Notes under the pieces: model-generated
Databases searched by the model: none
Seen by the model: the letters and a program-made list of their open reading frames with translations, nothing else
Told to the model about the DNA's origin: nothing
Assembly (NCBI RefSeq): GCF_011764545.1
Contig: NZ_AP022870.1
Location: 8,438,001 to 8,502,000 of the forward strand
Source of the DNA: Phytohabitans flavus
GTDB lineage: Bacteria > Actinomycetota > Actinomycetes > Mycobacteriales > Micromonosporaceae
Length of the DNA: 64,000 nt
Direction of reading: 5' to 3'
Shown: positions 27,190 to 36,723 of the stretch, in pieces
How positions within the stretch are numbered: the stretch's first letter is position 1
Layout: each line of letters starts with the position of its first letter
Translations under genes and position numbers: made by a program

Positions 27190-29029
27190 TTCCAGGTCCA
27201 AGCGTCGGCGATCTTGGTGCTAGGACCGTAGAGCGCCTCCAGCGTGGCCACCAGGTCCTCGTGGTGCGGCTGGTCCGCGGCCACGGCTACGCAGGAGGCG
27301 CCCCAGAACTCGACGTCCTCGCGCGCCTCCCGGCGCTGCGGCTCGCCGATCTCGGGGCGCCCGCCCTGCTTCGCGACCAGCGCCAGCAGCTGCGAGGTCG
27401 GCTGCTTGTACGTGCCCATCGACGCCCGACCCTCCCGGCCGTACGGCGCGATGAAGAAACCCTCGGGGACGCCGAAGTCCGTGTTGGCCGCCGCCGCCCA
27501 CCTCATCGGCCACGGCTCCGGCGGCGTCGGCAGGGGTACCGGCACGAGCACGCCACCCGGCTCCACGCACTGCCGCCAGTACCCACCGCTAATGAACTGC
27601 GGCAGCGGCGGGCGGTCCTCCGTGGGCAGTGGCTTGGGGAAGATGGCGAGCAGCGATACGACGACCGCGGCCGGCACGAGCAGGCGCACCGGCCGGGACA
27701 CGTGCGCCCGCGCCCTGTCGAACGCCACCACCAGCAGCGTCGCCACCAGCGGCAGCAGCGTCAGCGCGAAGCGCATCGGGAGCGCGCCCTCGACGACCGG
27801 CAGCCCGACCAGCGCGAGGTACGGACCGGGGATGGTCGTGCGCTCTCCGTCGATCACCAGCTTGGGCCCGAGCGCCAGCCAGGCCATGACCACCCCGGCG
27901 GCGGTGATCGCGCGGACCAGCGGCTCTCGGACCAGCCAGATCACGCAGCCGGCGGCGACGAGGACCAGGGGCCAGCCGAGGAACGTGTTGTACTCCGCGG
28001 ACCCCGTGGAGAGCCGGGCCGACTCCTCCGAGCCGAGCACCGAGAGCGGGGAGATCGCGGTGAAGCTGGCCAGGTCGGCGGAGAAGAAGTGCGCGCTGAA
28101 GACGCCGTTGGGCACGCTCCCGGGCCCCGGAACTGGAACCAGAGCGGGTAGATCAGCGCCGCGCCGGACACGCAGACCGCGATCATCATGCCGGCCACGA
28201 ACTTCGGTAGCACCCGGCGGGCGTAGTCGCGCCGGGCCAGCGCGTACCCGATCGCCAGGACCACCATTGTCACGGCGGTGAGGAAGAGGACCTCCTCGCC
28301 GATGAAGACCTGGACGATCACGACGGCGGCCAGCCAGAGCGCGGAGGTCACCACCCGGCGGCGGTCGACCCCCTCCGGCCGGGCGGCCGGGTCGGCGGCC
28401 CGGGCCAGCCGGATCACCAGCCACACCATCACCGGGACCAGCCACTGGGCGGTCATGTGGAGGTGGCTGTTGTTCTGCGAGACGATGCCCGGCCCGAAGC
28501 CGCACAGCCAGGCGCCGAGCGCCGCCGCCAGCCAACTCCCGCCCAGGACGCGGGAGAAGAAGAAATACCAGGCGATCGCGGTACCGGCGAGGCTCGTCCC
28601 GGCGATCAGCGCGAACGTCACGGGTACGCCGAACGCCAGCGTGACCGGCGTGAAGACCGTGCCAAGCGCGATCACCGTGGTGTTGTTGAGCAGGTTGACC
28701 CCGTCCGGCGCGTTGAGCCGGTCGGTCAGCAGCCCCCAGTCGCCGAAGGCGAACTTCGTGTCCGCGGCCAGAAACCACTCGTAGAGGGTCTGGTCTTCGG
28801 GGTTGAGGGCGAGCACCCGCCCATTCGGGTTGGGCCAGAGGCCGTGCGTGACCCAGCCGGCGAGCGCGACGAAGGCGAGGCAGACCGCCACGTCCCGCCC
28901 GTGTGACCTGGCCAGCGCCGCCAGTCTGGTCCGCAACGAGCCGATCGCCTCGGCGGTGCGGGAATTGGCCGGAGTGCTGGCATGTGCCTGGCCGTTGGCG
29001 GATTGCGCGGCGCGGGCTGTGCTGGTCAC
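27180..29029 (-). CDS. large integral membrane protein, glycosyltransferase-39-like (one apparent sequencing frameshift)
   Basis: About 617 residues with roughly ten membrane helices and a soluble C-terminal domain. The architecture resembles actinobacterial membrane glycosyltransferases of the GT-C/YfhO type: a cytoplasmic N-terminus, first helix about 50-70, an Asp/Glu-containing loop (ALNPEDQTLYEWFL) outside, and a C-terminal globular part from about 450. GT-C enzymes use lipid-linked sugars, but the substrate here is unknown. GTG 29029 is the likely start. The frame shifts by one base within CCCGGGCCCC (28119-28127), where FRGPGSVPNGV is restored by one added base. Its stop lies in the palindrome shared with ndh. 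Confidence 0.75.
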
Positions 29030-29125
29030 GGCCTCGACCCTAGTGCCCACCGTAGTGTCCGGGTGCGCCCCGGTGGGCGTCGACCGGCTACCGTGGCATT
29101 CTGCGCGACATTTGCACCTGCGTCG

Positions 29126-29206
29126 GCCCGGGTGGTGGAACGGCAGACACGGCCGCCTTAAAAGCGGCTGCCGCGAGGCATGCGGGTTCGAGTCCCGCCC
29201 CGGGCA
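29126..29206 (+). tRNA. bldA: tRNA-Leu (anticodon UAA), bldA type
   Basis: 81-base class II tRNA: acceptor arms GCCCGGG/CCCGGGC with discriminator A, anticodon stem GCCGC/GCGGC with loop CTTAAAA (anticodon UAA), long variable arm TGCCGCGAGGCAT, and T arm GCGGG-TTCGAGT-CCCGC. CCA is not encoded. It reads UUA, the rarest codon in high-GC actinomycetes; the homologous bldA tRNA controls development and secondary metabolism in Streptomyces. The four TTA-containing genes found here are listed under their entries. Confidence 0.96.
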
Positions 29207-29381
29207 CAATTCGATACGCGATGGCCGCCGCGGTGCTGGATCAAGTCCCGGCGGCGTCCGCCCAGGGCATAAATACAATCGCGTGCCCAGGTCCGACGCC
29301 GGGCTCCCTGTTTGTCGTGATTGGCGTTTACCCTTGGTAGGGCACGAAGCTGTGCACCAACCCCTGTCAGGGAGGCTTGAC

Positions 29382-30193
29382 GTGAAGACAACCAACCCGG
29401 TGCTGGCGCGGCTCGGCCAGGCGGCCGAGCGCGAGCGGGCCGCCGGGTACGCGCCGGTCGGCCAGTACGGGCAGCCCGGTTACGGCGGACCGTACCCGAC
29501 GACCGATTACCCGGCCGCTCCCCCCACTGTGCGGCCGATGTCCGTCGACGACGTTGTCGTCAAGACCGTCACTCTGCTCGGCATCGTCGGCATCTCCGCG
29601 GCGGGCGCCTGGGCGCTGGTGCCCGACGCGCTGACCGGTGCGGCCTGGATCGGCGCGGCTGTGGTCGGTCTCGTTCTCGGTCTGATCATCTCCTTCGCCC
29701 GGATGGCCAACCCCGCGCTTGTCGTGGCCTACGCCGTCGTCGAGGGCGTCTTCGTCGGCATGGTGAGCAAGACGTACGAGTCGTTCTACGACGGCATCGT
29801 GCTCCAAGCGGTCACCGCGACGTTCGGCGTCTTCTTCCTCATGGCAATGCTGTACAAGCTCCGCGTGATCCGGGCGACCCCCGGTTCATCCGCGGTGTCG
29901 TGGCCGCGATGGCCGGCCTCTTCGCCGTGATGCTGATCAACCTCGTGCTCGCGCTGTTCGACATCAACACCGGACTGCGTGACGGCAGCCCGCTGGCGAT
30001 CGTTTTCAGCCTCGTCTGCATCGTGGTGGCCTCGCTGAGCTTCGTGCTCAGCTTCCACGAGGTCGAAGAGGGCGTGCGGATGGGCCTGCCGCAGCGCTAC
30101 TCCTGGGTGGCCGCGTTCGGCATCCTCGTGAGCCTCATCTGGCTCTACCTGGAGATCCTGCGCCTCCTCAGCTTCCTCCAGGGCGACGACTGA
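29382..30193 (+). CDS. Bax inhibitor-1/YccA family membrane protein (one apparent sequencing frameshift)
   Basis: About 270 residues: a hydrophilic Tyr/Gly/Pro-rich N-terminus (1-60), then seven membrane helices of the BI-1/YccA fold, a family linked to calcium leak and stress in other organisms. Seen: DDVVVKTVTLLGIVGISAAG, YESFYDGIVLQAV, and after the break LINLVLALFDINTGL and FVLSFHEVEEGVRMGLPQRY. GTG 29382 follows AGGGAGG at 29369-29375. The frame slips in the C run 29878-29882. A strong terminator follows. Confidence 0.93.
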
Positions 30194-30207
30194 CGGGTTT
30201 AGCGGTT

Positions 30208-30243
30208 GCGAGGGCGTCCCCGGGCTTCCGGGGACGCCCTCGC
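30208..30243 (+). terminator. strong hairpin terminator
   Basis: Perfect 15-bp arms GCGAGGGCGTCCCCG and CGGGGACGCCCTCGC with a six-base loop GGCTTC, 15 bases after the BI-1 stop. No U-tract, as is usual in high-GC actinomycetes. Confidence 0.85.
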
Positions 30244-30276
30244 CGTGTCCGAGGCGTGTGTGAAAAGGAGCGTGGC

Positions 30277-30588
30277 GTGGACCTGCGGCGAGCGGTTGAC
30301 CTCTTCGTCAGCCAGACCGGGCACTGGACGGCTTCTCGCTGGGTGCAGCCGGCCGGGCCGGCGGGGACCCGGGGTGACCTGACCCATGGGCTCGTGCAGC
30401 GGATCGCCGACCGCGCCGCTGACGCCGAGGGCGAGCCGCGCCGCCCGGTGCCGCGCCTGGTCGCCGACCCGGCGCTCACCGACCAGCTACGGGTGGTGGC
30501 CGCCGACCTGATCGCCGCCGCCCCGCCCGAGGACGTCAGCGCCGCGGCGGTCGCCGACGTCGAGACGGTCCGGGCCGCGCTCAGCTAG
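30277..30588 (+). CDS. small conserved hypothetical protein
   Basis: 103 residues from GTG 30277, preceded by AAGGAG at a six-base spacing, which decides the start. Helical, soluble, with a Trp-containing N-terminal segment (FVSQTGHWTASRWVQP) and no motif I can name. It ends ten bases before the repeat copy at 30598 and is convergent with the thiolase gene. Codon bias supports a real gene; function unknown. Confidence 0.7.
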   Translation: MDLRRAVDLFVSQTGHWTASRWVQPAGPAGTRGDLTHGLVQRIADRAADAEGEPRRPVPRLVADPALTDQLRVVAADLIAAAPPEDVSAAAVADVETVRAALS

Positions 30589-30597
30589 GCCTCCGGG

Positions 30598-30665
30598 TTG
30601 TGAAACCGCGAAGGGTGAGGCCGCGGGAGCAGCGGTCTGGACCACCGCGGACATCGCGGTAGCTC
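30598..30665 (-). repeat. dispersed intergenic repeat, copy 2
   Basis: Reads on the minus strand as GAGCTACCGCGATGTCCGCG to CGCGGTTTCACAA. It starts 20 bases after the thiolase stop codon and on the same strand. Ahead of it, GATCAATTTCA matches GATCAATTCA at the same place in copy 4. Confidence 0.85.
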
Positions 30666-30684
30666 AAATCCTGAAATTGATCTT

Positions 30685-31931
30685 TTAGCTGACCCGCTCC
30701 AGGACCATGGCCATGCCCTGGCCGCCGCCGACGCACATGGTCTCCAGGCCGATTGTCTTGTCGTGCCAGTCGAGCGCGTTGAGCAGCGTGCCGGTGATCC
30801 GTGCGCCGGTCATGCCGAACGGGTGGCCGACCGCGATCGCGCCGCCCATGACGTTCAGCTTCTCCAGCGGGATCTCCAAGTCGCGGTAGGACGGGATCAC
30901 CTGTGCCGCGAACGCCTCGTTGATCTCGACCAGGTCGACGTCGTCGATGGTCATGCCGGCCCGTTTGAGCGCCTGCTTCGACGCCTCGACCGGGCCCAGC
31001 CCCATGATCTCGGGGAGAGCGCGGTGACCCCGGTGGAGACGATCCGGGCCAGCGGCGTGATGCCGAGGTCGCGGGCGCGCGTCTCGCTCATCACGACCAC
31101 GGCGGCGGCGCCGTCGTTGAGGGGGCAGCAGTTTCCGGCGGTGATCCGGCCGTCCGGGCGGAAGACCGGCTTCAGCGCCGCGACGCCCGCCAACGTCACG
31201 CCCGTGCGCGGCCCGTCGTCGGCGCTGACCACCTCGCCGGACGGGAGGGTCACCGGCGTGATCTCGCGGGCCCAGAAGCCGTCCGAGATCGCCTTCTCCG
31301 CGAGATTCTGGCTGCGTACGCCGAACTCGTCCATGTCCTCGCGGGTCACGCCCTTGATCTGGGCAAGGTTTTCCGCGGTCTGCCCCATCGCCAGGTAGAT
31401 GTCGGGCAGGTCGCCGCCGTCTCGCGGGTCCTCCCACACCGGCGCGCCGGCCTGTGTCCGCTCCGCCGAGCGGGCCCGCGCCTTGTCGTAGCGCGGGTTT
31501 TCCCAGCCGCCGCCGACGAGTGCCTGCGCCTCGGACGGCAGCCCGTCGGAGCTGCCCCGCGCGTACCGGGAGACGCACTCCACGCCCGCCGAGATGAAGA
31601 CGTCGCCCTCGCCAGCGGCGATCGCGTGGAACGCCATCCGGGTGGTCTGAAGCGACGACGCGCAGTACCGGGTCAGCGTCGCGCCGGGCAGCCGGTCGTA
31701 CCCGAGCAGCGTGGCCACCACGCGGGCCATGTTGAAGCCCTGCTCGCCGCCGGGCAGGCCGCAGCCGAGGTAGAGGTCGTCGATCTCGGCTGGGTCGAGC
31801 TGGGGCACCTTGTCGAGCGCGGCGCGCACGATCGTGGCGGCCAGGTCGTCGGGGCGTACCTCCCGCAGCGAACCCTTGTGTGCCCGACCAATGGGGGAGC
31901 GGGCGGTGGCGACGATGACGGCGTTCGGCAT
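30685..31931 (-). CDS. acetyl-CoA acetyltransferase / thiolase (one apparent sequencing frameshift)
   Basis: Condenses or cleaves acyl-CoA in fatty-acid degradation or ketone metabolism. Catalytic residues are all seen: Cys90 in RYCASSLQT, the histidine in GGAIAVGHPFGMTGAR, and the second cysteine in CVGGGQGMAM. The substrate-loop EINEAFAAQ is present. About 415 residues, slightly longer than the usual 390-400. The frame breaks at the G run 31012-31015; one base restores TALSPEIMGLG. Start ATG 31931. Lies 25 bases downstream of the SGNH hydrolase stop and is likely a separate unit. Degradative (FadA-like) or biosynthetic use cannot be decided. Confidence 0.94.
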
Positions 31932-31956
31932 ACCGACACCGTACTTGCCGGTAACT

Positions 31957-32745
31957 TCAGCGGGACGTAGGGACCGCGGCCCGGATCACGGCCGGGAGCA
32001 GCGCGTGCGCCCACACCCGGTAGCCGTCGGCGGAGGGGTGGAAGCCGTCGTAGCAGAGCGTGCCCGCGTCGGCCCGGAACACCGCGCCCGTCTCGTCCGC
32101 CAGGTCGACCACCGTGCCGCCCGCCGCGCGTACGGCCTTGGCCTGTGCCCGAGCCATCCGCCGCCCCAGCCACCCGGTGACCTGCCGCAGGGGCGGGGCG
32201 ATCGCGCGGACCGCACCGAGGTCGGGACACGTGCCGACCACTACCTCGACACCCGCGTCGCGCAGCCGCCGCACGGCCGCGCCGAGGTAGGCGGCCGATT
32301 CGGTGGGTCGACGCAGGGTGGTCGCGTCGATGGCCCCGATCAGGATCACCACCACGTCGGGGCGGCCGCCGAGCAGCGCCCGCGCGACCTGGGTGGCCAG
32401 ATCCGTGGCACGGGAGCCGGACACGCCCACCGAGGAGAGCTGGACGTGCCGCGGGGGCAGGGTCTGGGTGCCGTCGGCGAGCAGCGTGGCGAGCTGGCCA
32501 CCGACGGTGTCGGCGAGCTGCTCGACACCTACGCCGAGGGAGGAGGAGTCGCCCATCAGCACCAGCCGCAGGGGCGGGGCGCTGTCGGGACCCATCGTCG
32601 TGCGCAGCGCCAGCCCCATCTCCGGCTGGGCGTACCGCCGGTTGCGTGCGATCACCGCCTCGCCGGCCAGCAGTGCCGCGCTGCCGAGCGTACCGGCGAC
32701 CAGCGTGATCACCGTCGCGCGGCTCAGCTGTCGCGCCGTGGGCAT
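31957..32745 (-). CDS. SGNH/GDSL hydrolase (first of a tandem pair)
   Basis: 262 residues; secreted or membrane-anchored esterase-like enzyme. A membrane/signal helix (about 8-30) precedes the catalytic domain. Block I VLMGDSSSLG carries the nucleophile Ser, and DGFHPSADGY carries the Asp-His pair. In block III the usual G-x-N-D is GAID, so the oxyanion Asn is missing while it is present in the neighbouring paralogue; this may mean altered or reduced activity. ATG 32745 follows GAAGGAGGGG, which decides the start. The substrate, an acylated polymer or lipid, is unknown. Confidence 0.85.
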   Translation of the reverse strand: MPTARQLSRATVITLVAGTLGSAALLAGEAVIARNRRYAQPEMGLALRTTMGPDSAPPLRLVLMGDSSSLGVGVEQLADTVGGQLATLLADGTQTLPPRHVQLSSVGVSGSRATDLATQVARALLGGRPDVVVILIGAIDATTLRRPTESAAYLGAAVRRLRDAGVEVVVGTCPDLGAVRAIAPPLRQVTGWLGRRMARAQAKAVRAAGGTVVDLADETGAVFRADAGTLCYDGFHPSADGYRVWAHALLPAVIRAAVPTSR

Positions 32746-32813
32746 GCCGTGGTCCCCTCCTTCTGGTTGAGGTGGTACCCGCCCGCCCGCGGGTTGTACC
32801 ACCGCCGCCCCGT

Positions 32814-33880
32814 TCAATCTCGCTCGTGGCCGCCGGGGACGGACCGTTCTAAGCGTACGGCGGTATCGATCGTGGTCTCGGGATCTCCCGGGCGCGGGTG
32901 GCCGAACCACGCCGAGCGCCGCCGAAGCCGCGCCCACCGCCCCGCCGGACCGCGGTCACGGCCGGCCACCTGTGCCCCACTGACCTCGGTGCCAGGCTGG
33001 CGGGCAGCCTCCTGCGCGGCCTGTGGCAGCGACCGTACGCCCTCGTCGGGCGCGAGCACCTGGCGCCGCTCCTCGGCCGTGCCCAGGGCCGCCAGCACGG
33101 TGGGAAACAGGGCGGACGCCGCCACCGCGTACCCGTCGGCGGACGGATGGAAGTGGTCCCACGAGAAGAGCCGGGTGGGGTCGGCCGTGAAGCGGGGCCG
33201 AGCAGGTCGCCGAGTGACACAGTCCAGCCACCGGCCTCGACCACCGCCATCGTCTGCGCGGTCGCGAGCTGGCGGCTCCAGTGCCGGGTCAGCCACCGCA
33301 GCGGCGGCTTGATCGGCCGGATCGTGCCCAGGTCGGGGCAGGTGCCGACGACCACCTCGGCGCCGGCCGCGCGCAGGTCCCGTACCGCGTTGACGAGATA
33401 GCGCACGGAAGTGCTGGTGGGCACGCGGTGGGTGACGTCGTTGCCGCCCACCAGGATGATCGCGAGATCGGGCTGGACCTCCAGCGCGGCCTCAACCTGG
33501 CGGCCGAGCCCGACGGACGTCGCGCCCACCACGGCGAACCTGTGCAGCCGTACCGGCCGGCGCAGCCGCCGGGACACACCTGCGGCGAGCATGGCGCCGG
33601 GCGTCTCGCGCGGCCGGTGCACCCCGTACCCCGCGGCGGAGGAGTCGCCGAGCACCACCATCGTGATCGGCTTCCCGCGCAGCCGCGGGCCGTAGACCCC
33701 GTCACCGCGCGGCGGCGGCGCCTCGGCCTGCGGGATCACCCGGCGGGCCGCCTTGGCCTGGCCGAAGAGCACGCCAGCGCCCACCGCCACGGCCGCACCG
33801 GTCATGCCGGCACCGACCGCCGTCACCTTCGCCGCGCGCCGCGCGCCGCGCAGCCACGGATCGTCCCGTCTCGGACTCAT
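32814..33880 (-). CDS. SGNH/GDSL hydrolase (second of the pair; one apparent sequencing frameshift)
   Basis: About 355 residues. N-terminal membrane helix (about 18-40), then block I VLGDSSAAGYG, block III LVGGNDVTH, and DHFHPSADGY with Asp-His. Conserved GTCPDLGTIRPIKPPLRWL matches GTCPDLGAVRAIAPPLRQV of the neighbour, so the two arose by duplication. The frame slips at the G run 33194-33197, where GDLLGPRFTADPTRL is restored. Start ATG 33880. After the catalytic domain comes an Arg-rich tail of 90 residues that the paralogue lacks. Confidence 0.85.
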
Positions 33881-33976
33881 CAGCGCCCCCGCCGCCGTAT
33901 AACCCCCTGAGGCTTACGAGGTTATCGCGGCGTGACGACACGCTTGGGGTTTGTCAGCGCGGGGCACACTGGGCCA

Positions 33977-34330
33977 ATGGGTAGGACCTTGAACCGCACG
34001 GCGGCGTTCACCGCGCTGGGCCGGGCGCTGACCGCGGGGGCGCGGGGTGGGCCGTCGCTGGGCGCGCGCCTGGCCGCCCTGCCGCGCATGATGTGGGCGA
34101 CGTTCACCGGCCGCTACGACGGCGGGATGCGGCTGGCTCTGATGGCGGCCGCGACGGCGTACGTGGCATCCCCGATCGACCTCGTCCCCGAGGCGGTCCT
34201 GTTCCTGGTCGGTCTGATCGACGACGCGGTGGTGGTCGCCTGGTTGGCCGGTGCGATCCTGGCGGAGACCGAGCGGTTCATCGAGTGGGATGCCAGGCGA
34301 CGGAGCGTCGTCCCCGGGCACGTAGTCTGA
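33977..34330 (+). CDS. DUF1232 (YkvA-like) small membrane protein
   Basis: 117 residues. The DUF1232 core is visible at AATAYVASPIDLVPEAVLFL and GLIDDAVVVAWLAG, two hydrophobic segments with the characteristic SPIDLxPE. ATG 33977 is the chosen start; an upstream GTG at 33932 is possible. Ends five bases before the cystathionine beta-synthase gene, so probably co-transcribed with it; any functional link is unclear. Confidence 0.85.
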   Translation: MGRTLNRTAAFTALGRALTAGARGGPSLGARLAALPRMMWATFTGRYDGGMRLALMAAATAYVASPIDLVPEAVLFLVGLIDDAVVVAWLAGAILAETERFIEWDARRRSVVPGHVV

Positions 34331-34334
34331 CCAG

Positions 34335-35704
34335 GTGCGCTACTACGACAACGTCGTCGAGTTGATCGGCAACACCCCGCTGGTCAGGCTGCGAAACGTT
34401 ACCGCCGGCATCCAGGCGATGGTCCTTGCCAAGATCGAGTATGTGAACCCGGGCGGCTCCGTTAAGGACCGCATCGCGCTGAAGATGGTCGAGGAGGCCG
34501 AGGAGGCCGGCCTGCTCAAGCCGGGCGGCACGATCGTCGAGCCGACCAGCGGCAACACCGGCGTGGGCCTAGCGCTCGTCGCCCAGCTGCGCGGGTACCA
34601 CTGCGTGTTCGTCTGCCCCGACAAGGTCAGCCAGGACAAGCAGGACGTGCTCCGGGCGTATGGCGCGGAGGTGGTGGTCTGCCCCACCGCGGTCGCCCCG
34701 AGGACCCCCGGTCGTACTACAACGTCTCCGACCGGCTGGCCCGGGAGATCCCCGGCGCGTGGAAGCCCAATCAGTACGCCAACCCGGCCAACCCCCGCTC
34801 GCACTACGAGACCACCGGCCCCGAGCTGTGGGAGCAGACCGACGGGCGGATCACGCACTTCGTCACGGGCGTGGGCACCGGCGGCACGATCTCGGGCGCG
34901 GGGCGCTACCTCAAGGAGGTCTCGGGCGGCGCGGTGCGGGTCGTCGGCGCTGACCCGGAGGGCTCGGTGTACTCCGGCGGCACCGGCCGGCCGTACCTGG
35001 TGGAGGGCGTCGGCGAGGACTTCTGGCCGGAGACGTACGACCGCGGGATCTGCGACGAGATCGTCGAGGTGTCGGACAAGGCGTCGTTCGAGCTTACCCG
35101 GCGGCTGGCCCGCGAGGAGGGGCTGCTGGTCGGTGGTTCCTGCGGGATGGCGGCCCAGGCGGCGCTGGAGGTGGCCCGCCGAGCCAAGCCGGACGACGTG
35201 GTGGTCGTACTGCTGCCGGACGGCGGCCGCGGCTACCTCTCCAAGATCTTCAACGACGAGTGGATGGCACGGTACGGCTTCCTCGACAGCGGCGGTGCGG
35301 AGCCGACCGTGCTGGACGCCCTGACCGCCAAGCCCGGCGGGATGCCGTCGCTGGTGCACGTACATCCGACCGAGACGGTCCGGGACGCGATCGACTACAT
35401 GCGCGAGTACGCGGTCTCCCAGCTCCCCGTGCTCAAGGCCGAGCCGCCGGTGGTGACCGGCGAGGTGGCCGGCTCGATCGCGGAAAAGGATCTGCTCGAC
35501 GCGCTCTTCACCGGCCAGGCCCACCTGCACGACACGATTGAGCGCCACATGGGCCCGGCGCTGCCGATGGTCGGCGGCGGGCAGCCGGTGAGCGAGGCGG
35601 TGCGCCTGCTGGAAAAGTCGGACGCGGCGCTGGTGCTCGTGGACGGCAAGCCCCAAGGCGTCCTGACCCGCCAGGACCTGCTCGCCCACCTGGGCGCCCG
35701 CTAG
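34335..35704 (+). CDS. cbs: cystathionine beta-synthase (one apparent sequencing frameshift)
   Basis: PLP enzyme condensing serine with homocysteine to cystathionine (reverse transsulfuration). PLP lysine Lys44 in NPGGSVKDR, the TSGNTG substrate loop, and GTGGT phosphate-binding loop are seen. The C-terminal 130 residues hold two CBS domains (VHVHPTETVRDAIDYM and GGGQPVSEAVRLLEKSDAAL), which distinguish it from plain cysteine synthase. Start GTG 34335. One frame slip in the C run 34696-34699, where TAVAPEDPRSYYNV is restored; total about 456 residues, normal. A copy of the dispersed repeat begins 26 bases after the stop. Confidence 0.93.
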
Positions 35705-35729
35705 CGACCAATCCCAAGACAGAAGATTT

Positions 35730-35792
35730 GAGCTACCGCGACGTCCGCGGTGGTCCGGACCGCTGCTCCCGCGGCCTCACCCGCCGCCGTCC
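35730..35792 (+). repeat. dispersed intergenic repeat, copy 3
   Basis: GAGCTACCGCGACGTCCGCG to GCGGCCTCACCCGCCG; 26 bases after the cbs stop and on the same strand. A compensatory-looking GATG/GACG change falls in the hairpin loop. Confidence 0.85.
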
Positions 35793-35857
35793 ACAACCCC
35801 GCCGCGAGGCCGCCGCCGCATGCTCCCGACCAGTCGGGGCCGGATCAGATTCGATCA

Positions 35858-35895
35858 GATCTTGGTGTGGGACCGGGTGGTCCCACACCAAGATC
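35858..35895 (+). repeat. perfect 17-bp hairpin
   Basis: GATCTTGGTGTGGGACC (35858-35874), loop GGGT, GGTCCCACACCAAGATC (35879-35895). Lies 150 bases after cbs. Could be a terminator or a small mobile-repeat unit. Confidence 0.75.
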
Positions 35896-36152
35896 CGCTG
35901 CCGCTGCCGAGCGGGGCCTGCCCCGGGCGCCCGGAAAGGGTTTGCGGTAATCGCTGAGGGCCTGAGGGCCTGGCGCGCGGACGGGACGAAACAGATCGCG
36001 GTATTTGTCGGCCCTTCGGGCACCTGCATATAACGATCCGTTTCATTAGCAGCGCCAAGGCGCCGATCATGGTGCTTGGTTGCGGATTTCCCTTGATCGC
36101 GCGCAAGCGGCATCGTCTCGCGCTGCGATCGTGGCGAATAATTGCCTCTCCA

Positions 36153-36291
36153 GAGCCTGTCGCAAAATTGCCCAACTACAGCGTGTGTCGAGAAAAACAC
36201 GGCTGTGTCCGCCGCTGGCCGCCGAACGGCGGCCGGCGAGGGTCAACGAGACCCTCATTTCAAGCGAATCTGGCGATTCTGCGACAGGCTC
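36153..36291. mobile_element. 139-bp MITE-like element
   Basis: Terminal inverted repeats match at 18 of 20 bases: left end GAGCCTGTCGCAAAATTGCC; right end read inwards GAGCCTGTCGCAGAATCGCC. Both sides are flanked by TCCA (36149-36152 and 36292-36295), a four-base target duplication. No transposase inside; interior contains a GGCCGCC/GGCGGCC hairpin. Presumably mobilised by a transposase elsewhere in the genome. Confidence 0.7.
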
Positions 36292-36510
36292 TCCAGGGGC
36301 GGTAAATCGCCACGGACGATTAGAGCGCCCATTGATCAAGGACTTGTCCTTCGACGGGCCCGCCACTAACGACCCGTGGCAGAGGCGCAATGCGCAAGCT
36401 TGAGGGGAGCGGCCGGAGCGACGAGCTCACCTCAACTTCGACAGGTCTAGAGATCTTTCGGGGTCGAGGTGATCCCTGTTGTTGCGGTGCCGCGCGGCTC
36501 GGGCGGTTTT

Positions 36511-36550
36511 GTGAAGACTAATTGCTGTTCTGGCAGCAATTAGTCTTCAC
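36511..36550 (+). repeat. perfect 17-bp hairpin, AT-rich
   Basis: GTGAAGACTAATTGCTG (36511-36527), loop TTCTGG, CAGCAATTAGTCTTCAC (36534-36550). Its AT-rich stem differs sharply from its GC-rich surroundings and suggests foreign origin. Confidence 0.75.
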
Positions 36551-36588
36551 GATCCGATCGACGCGCAACCGCGCGCCCCTCATGTCGT

Positions 36589-36640
36589 GCGCATCTAGCG
36601 ATTCTGCAACGGGCTCTAGAAGGGGCGGTTTTTATCGCGA
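36589..36640 (+). repeat. second copy of the MITE right end
   Basis: TAGCGATTCTGCAACGGGCTC and the following AGGGGCGGTTTTTATCGCGA repeat, with changes, 36264-36311. A left end for this second copy was not found, so it is either a fragment or a nested insertion. Confidence 0.5.
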
Positions 36641-36653
36641 TCTGCTGGTGGGC

Positions 36654-36723
36654 GGGTTGTGAAACGCGGAGGGTGAGGCTGCGGGAGCAGCGGTCCGGAC
36701 CACCGCGGACATCGCGGTAGCTC
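36654..36723 (-). repeat. dispersed intergenic repeat, copy 4
   Basis: Minus-strand copy starting 26 bases after the HtrA stop codon, on the HtrA strand; ends CGCGTTTCACAACCC. Nearly identical to copy 2 across its whole length. Confidence 0.85.
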
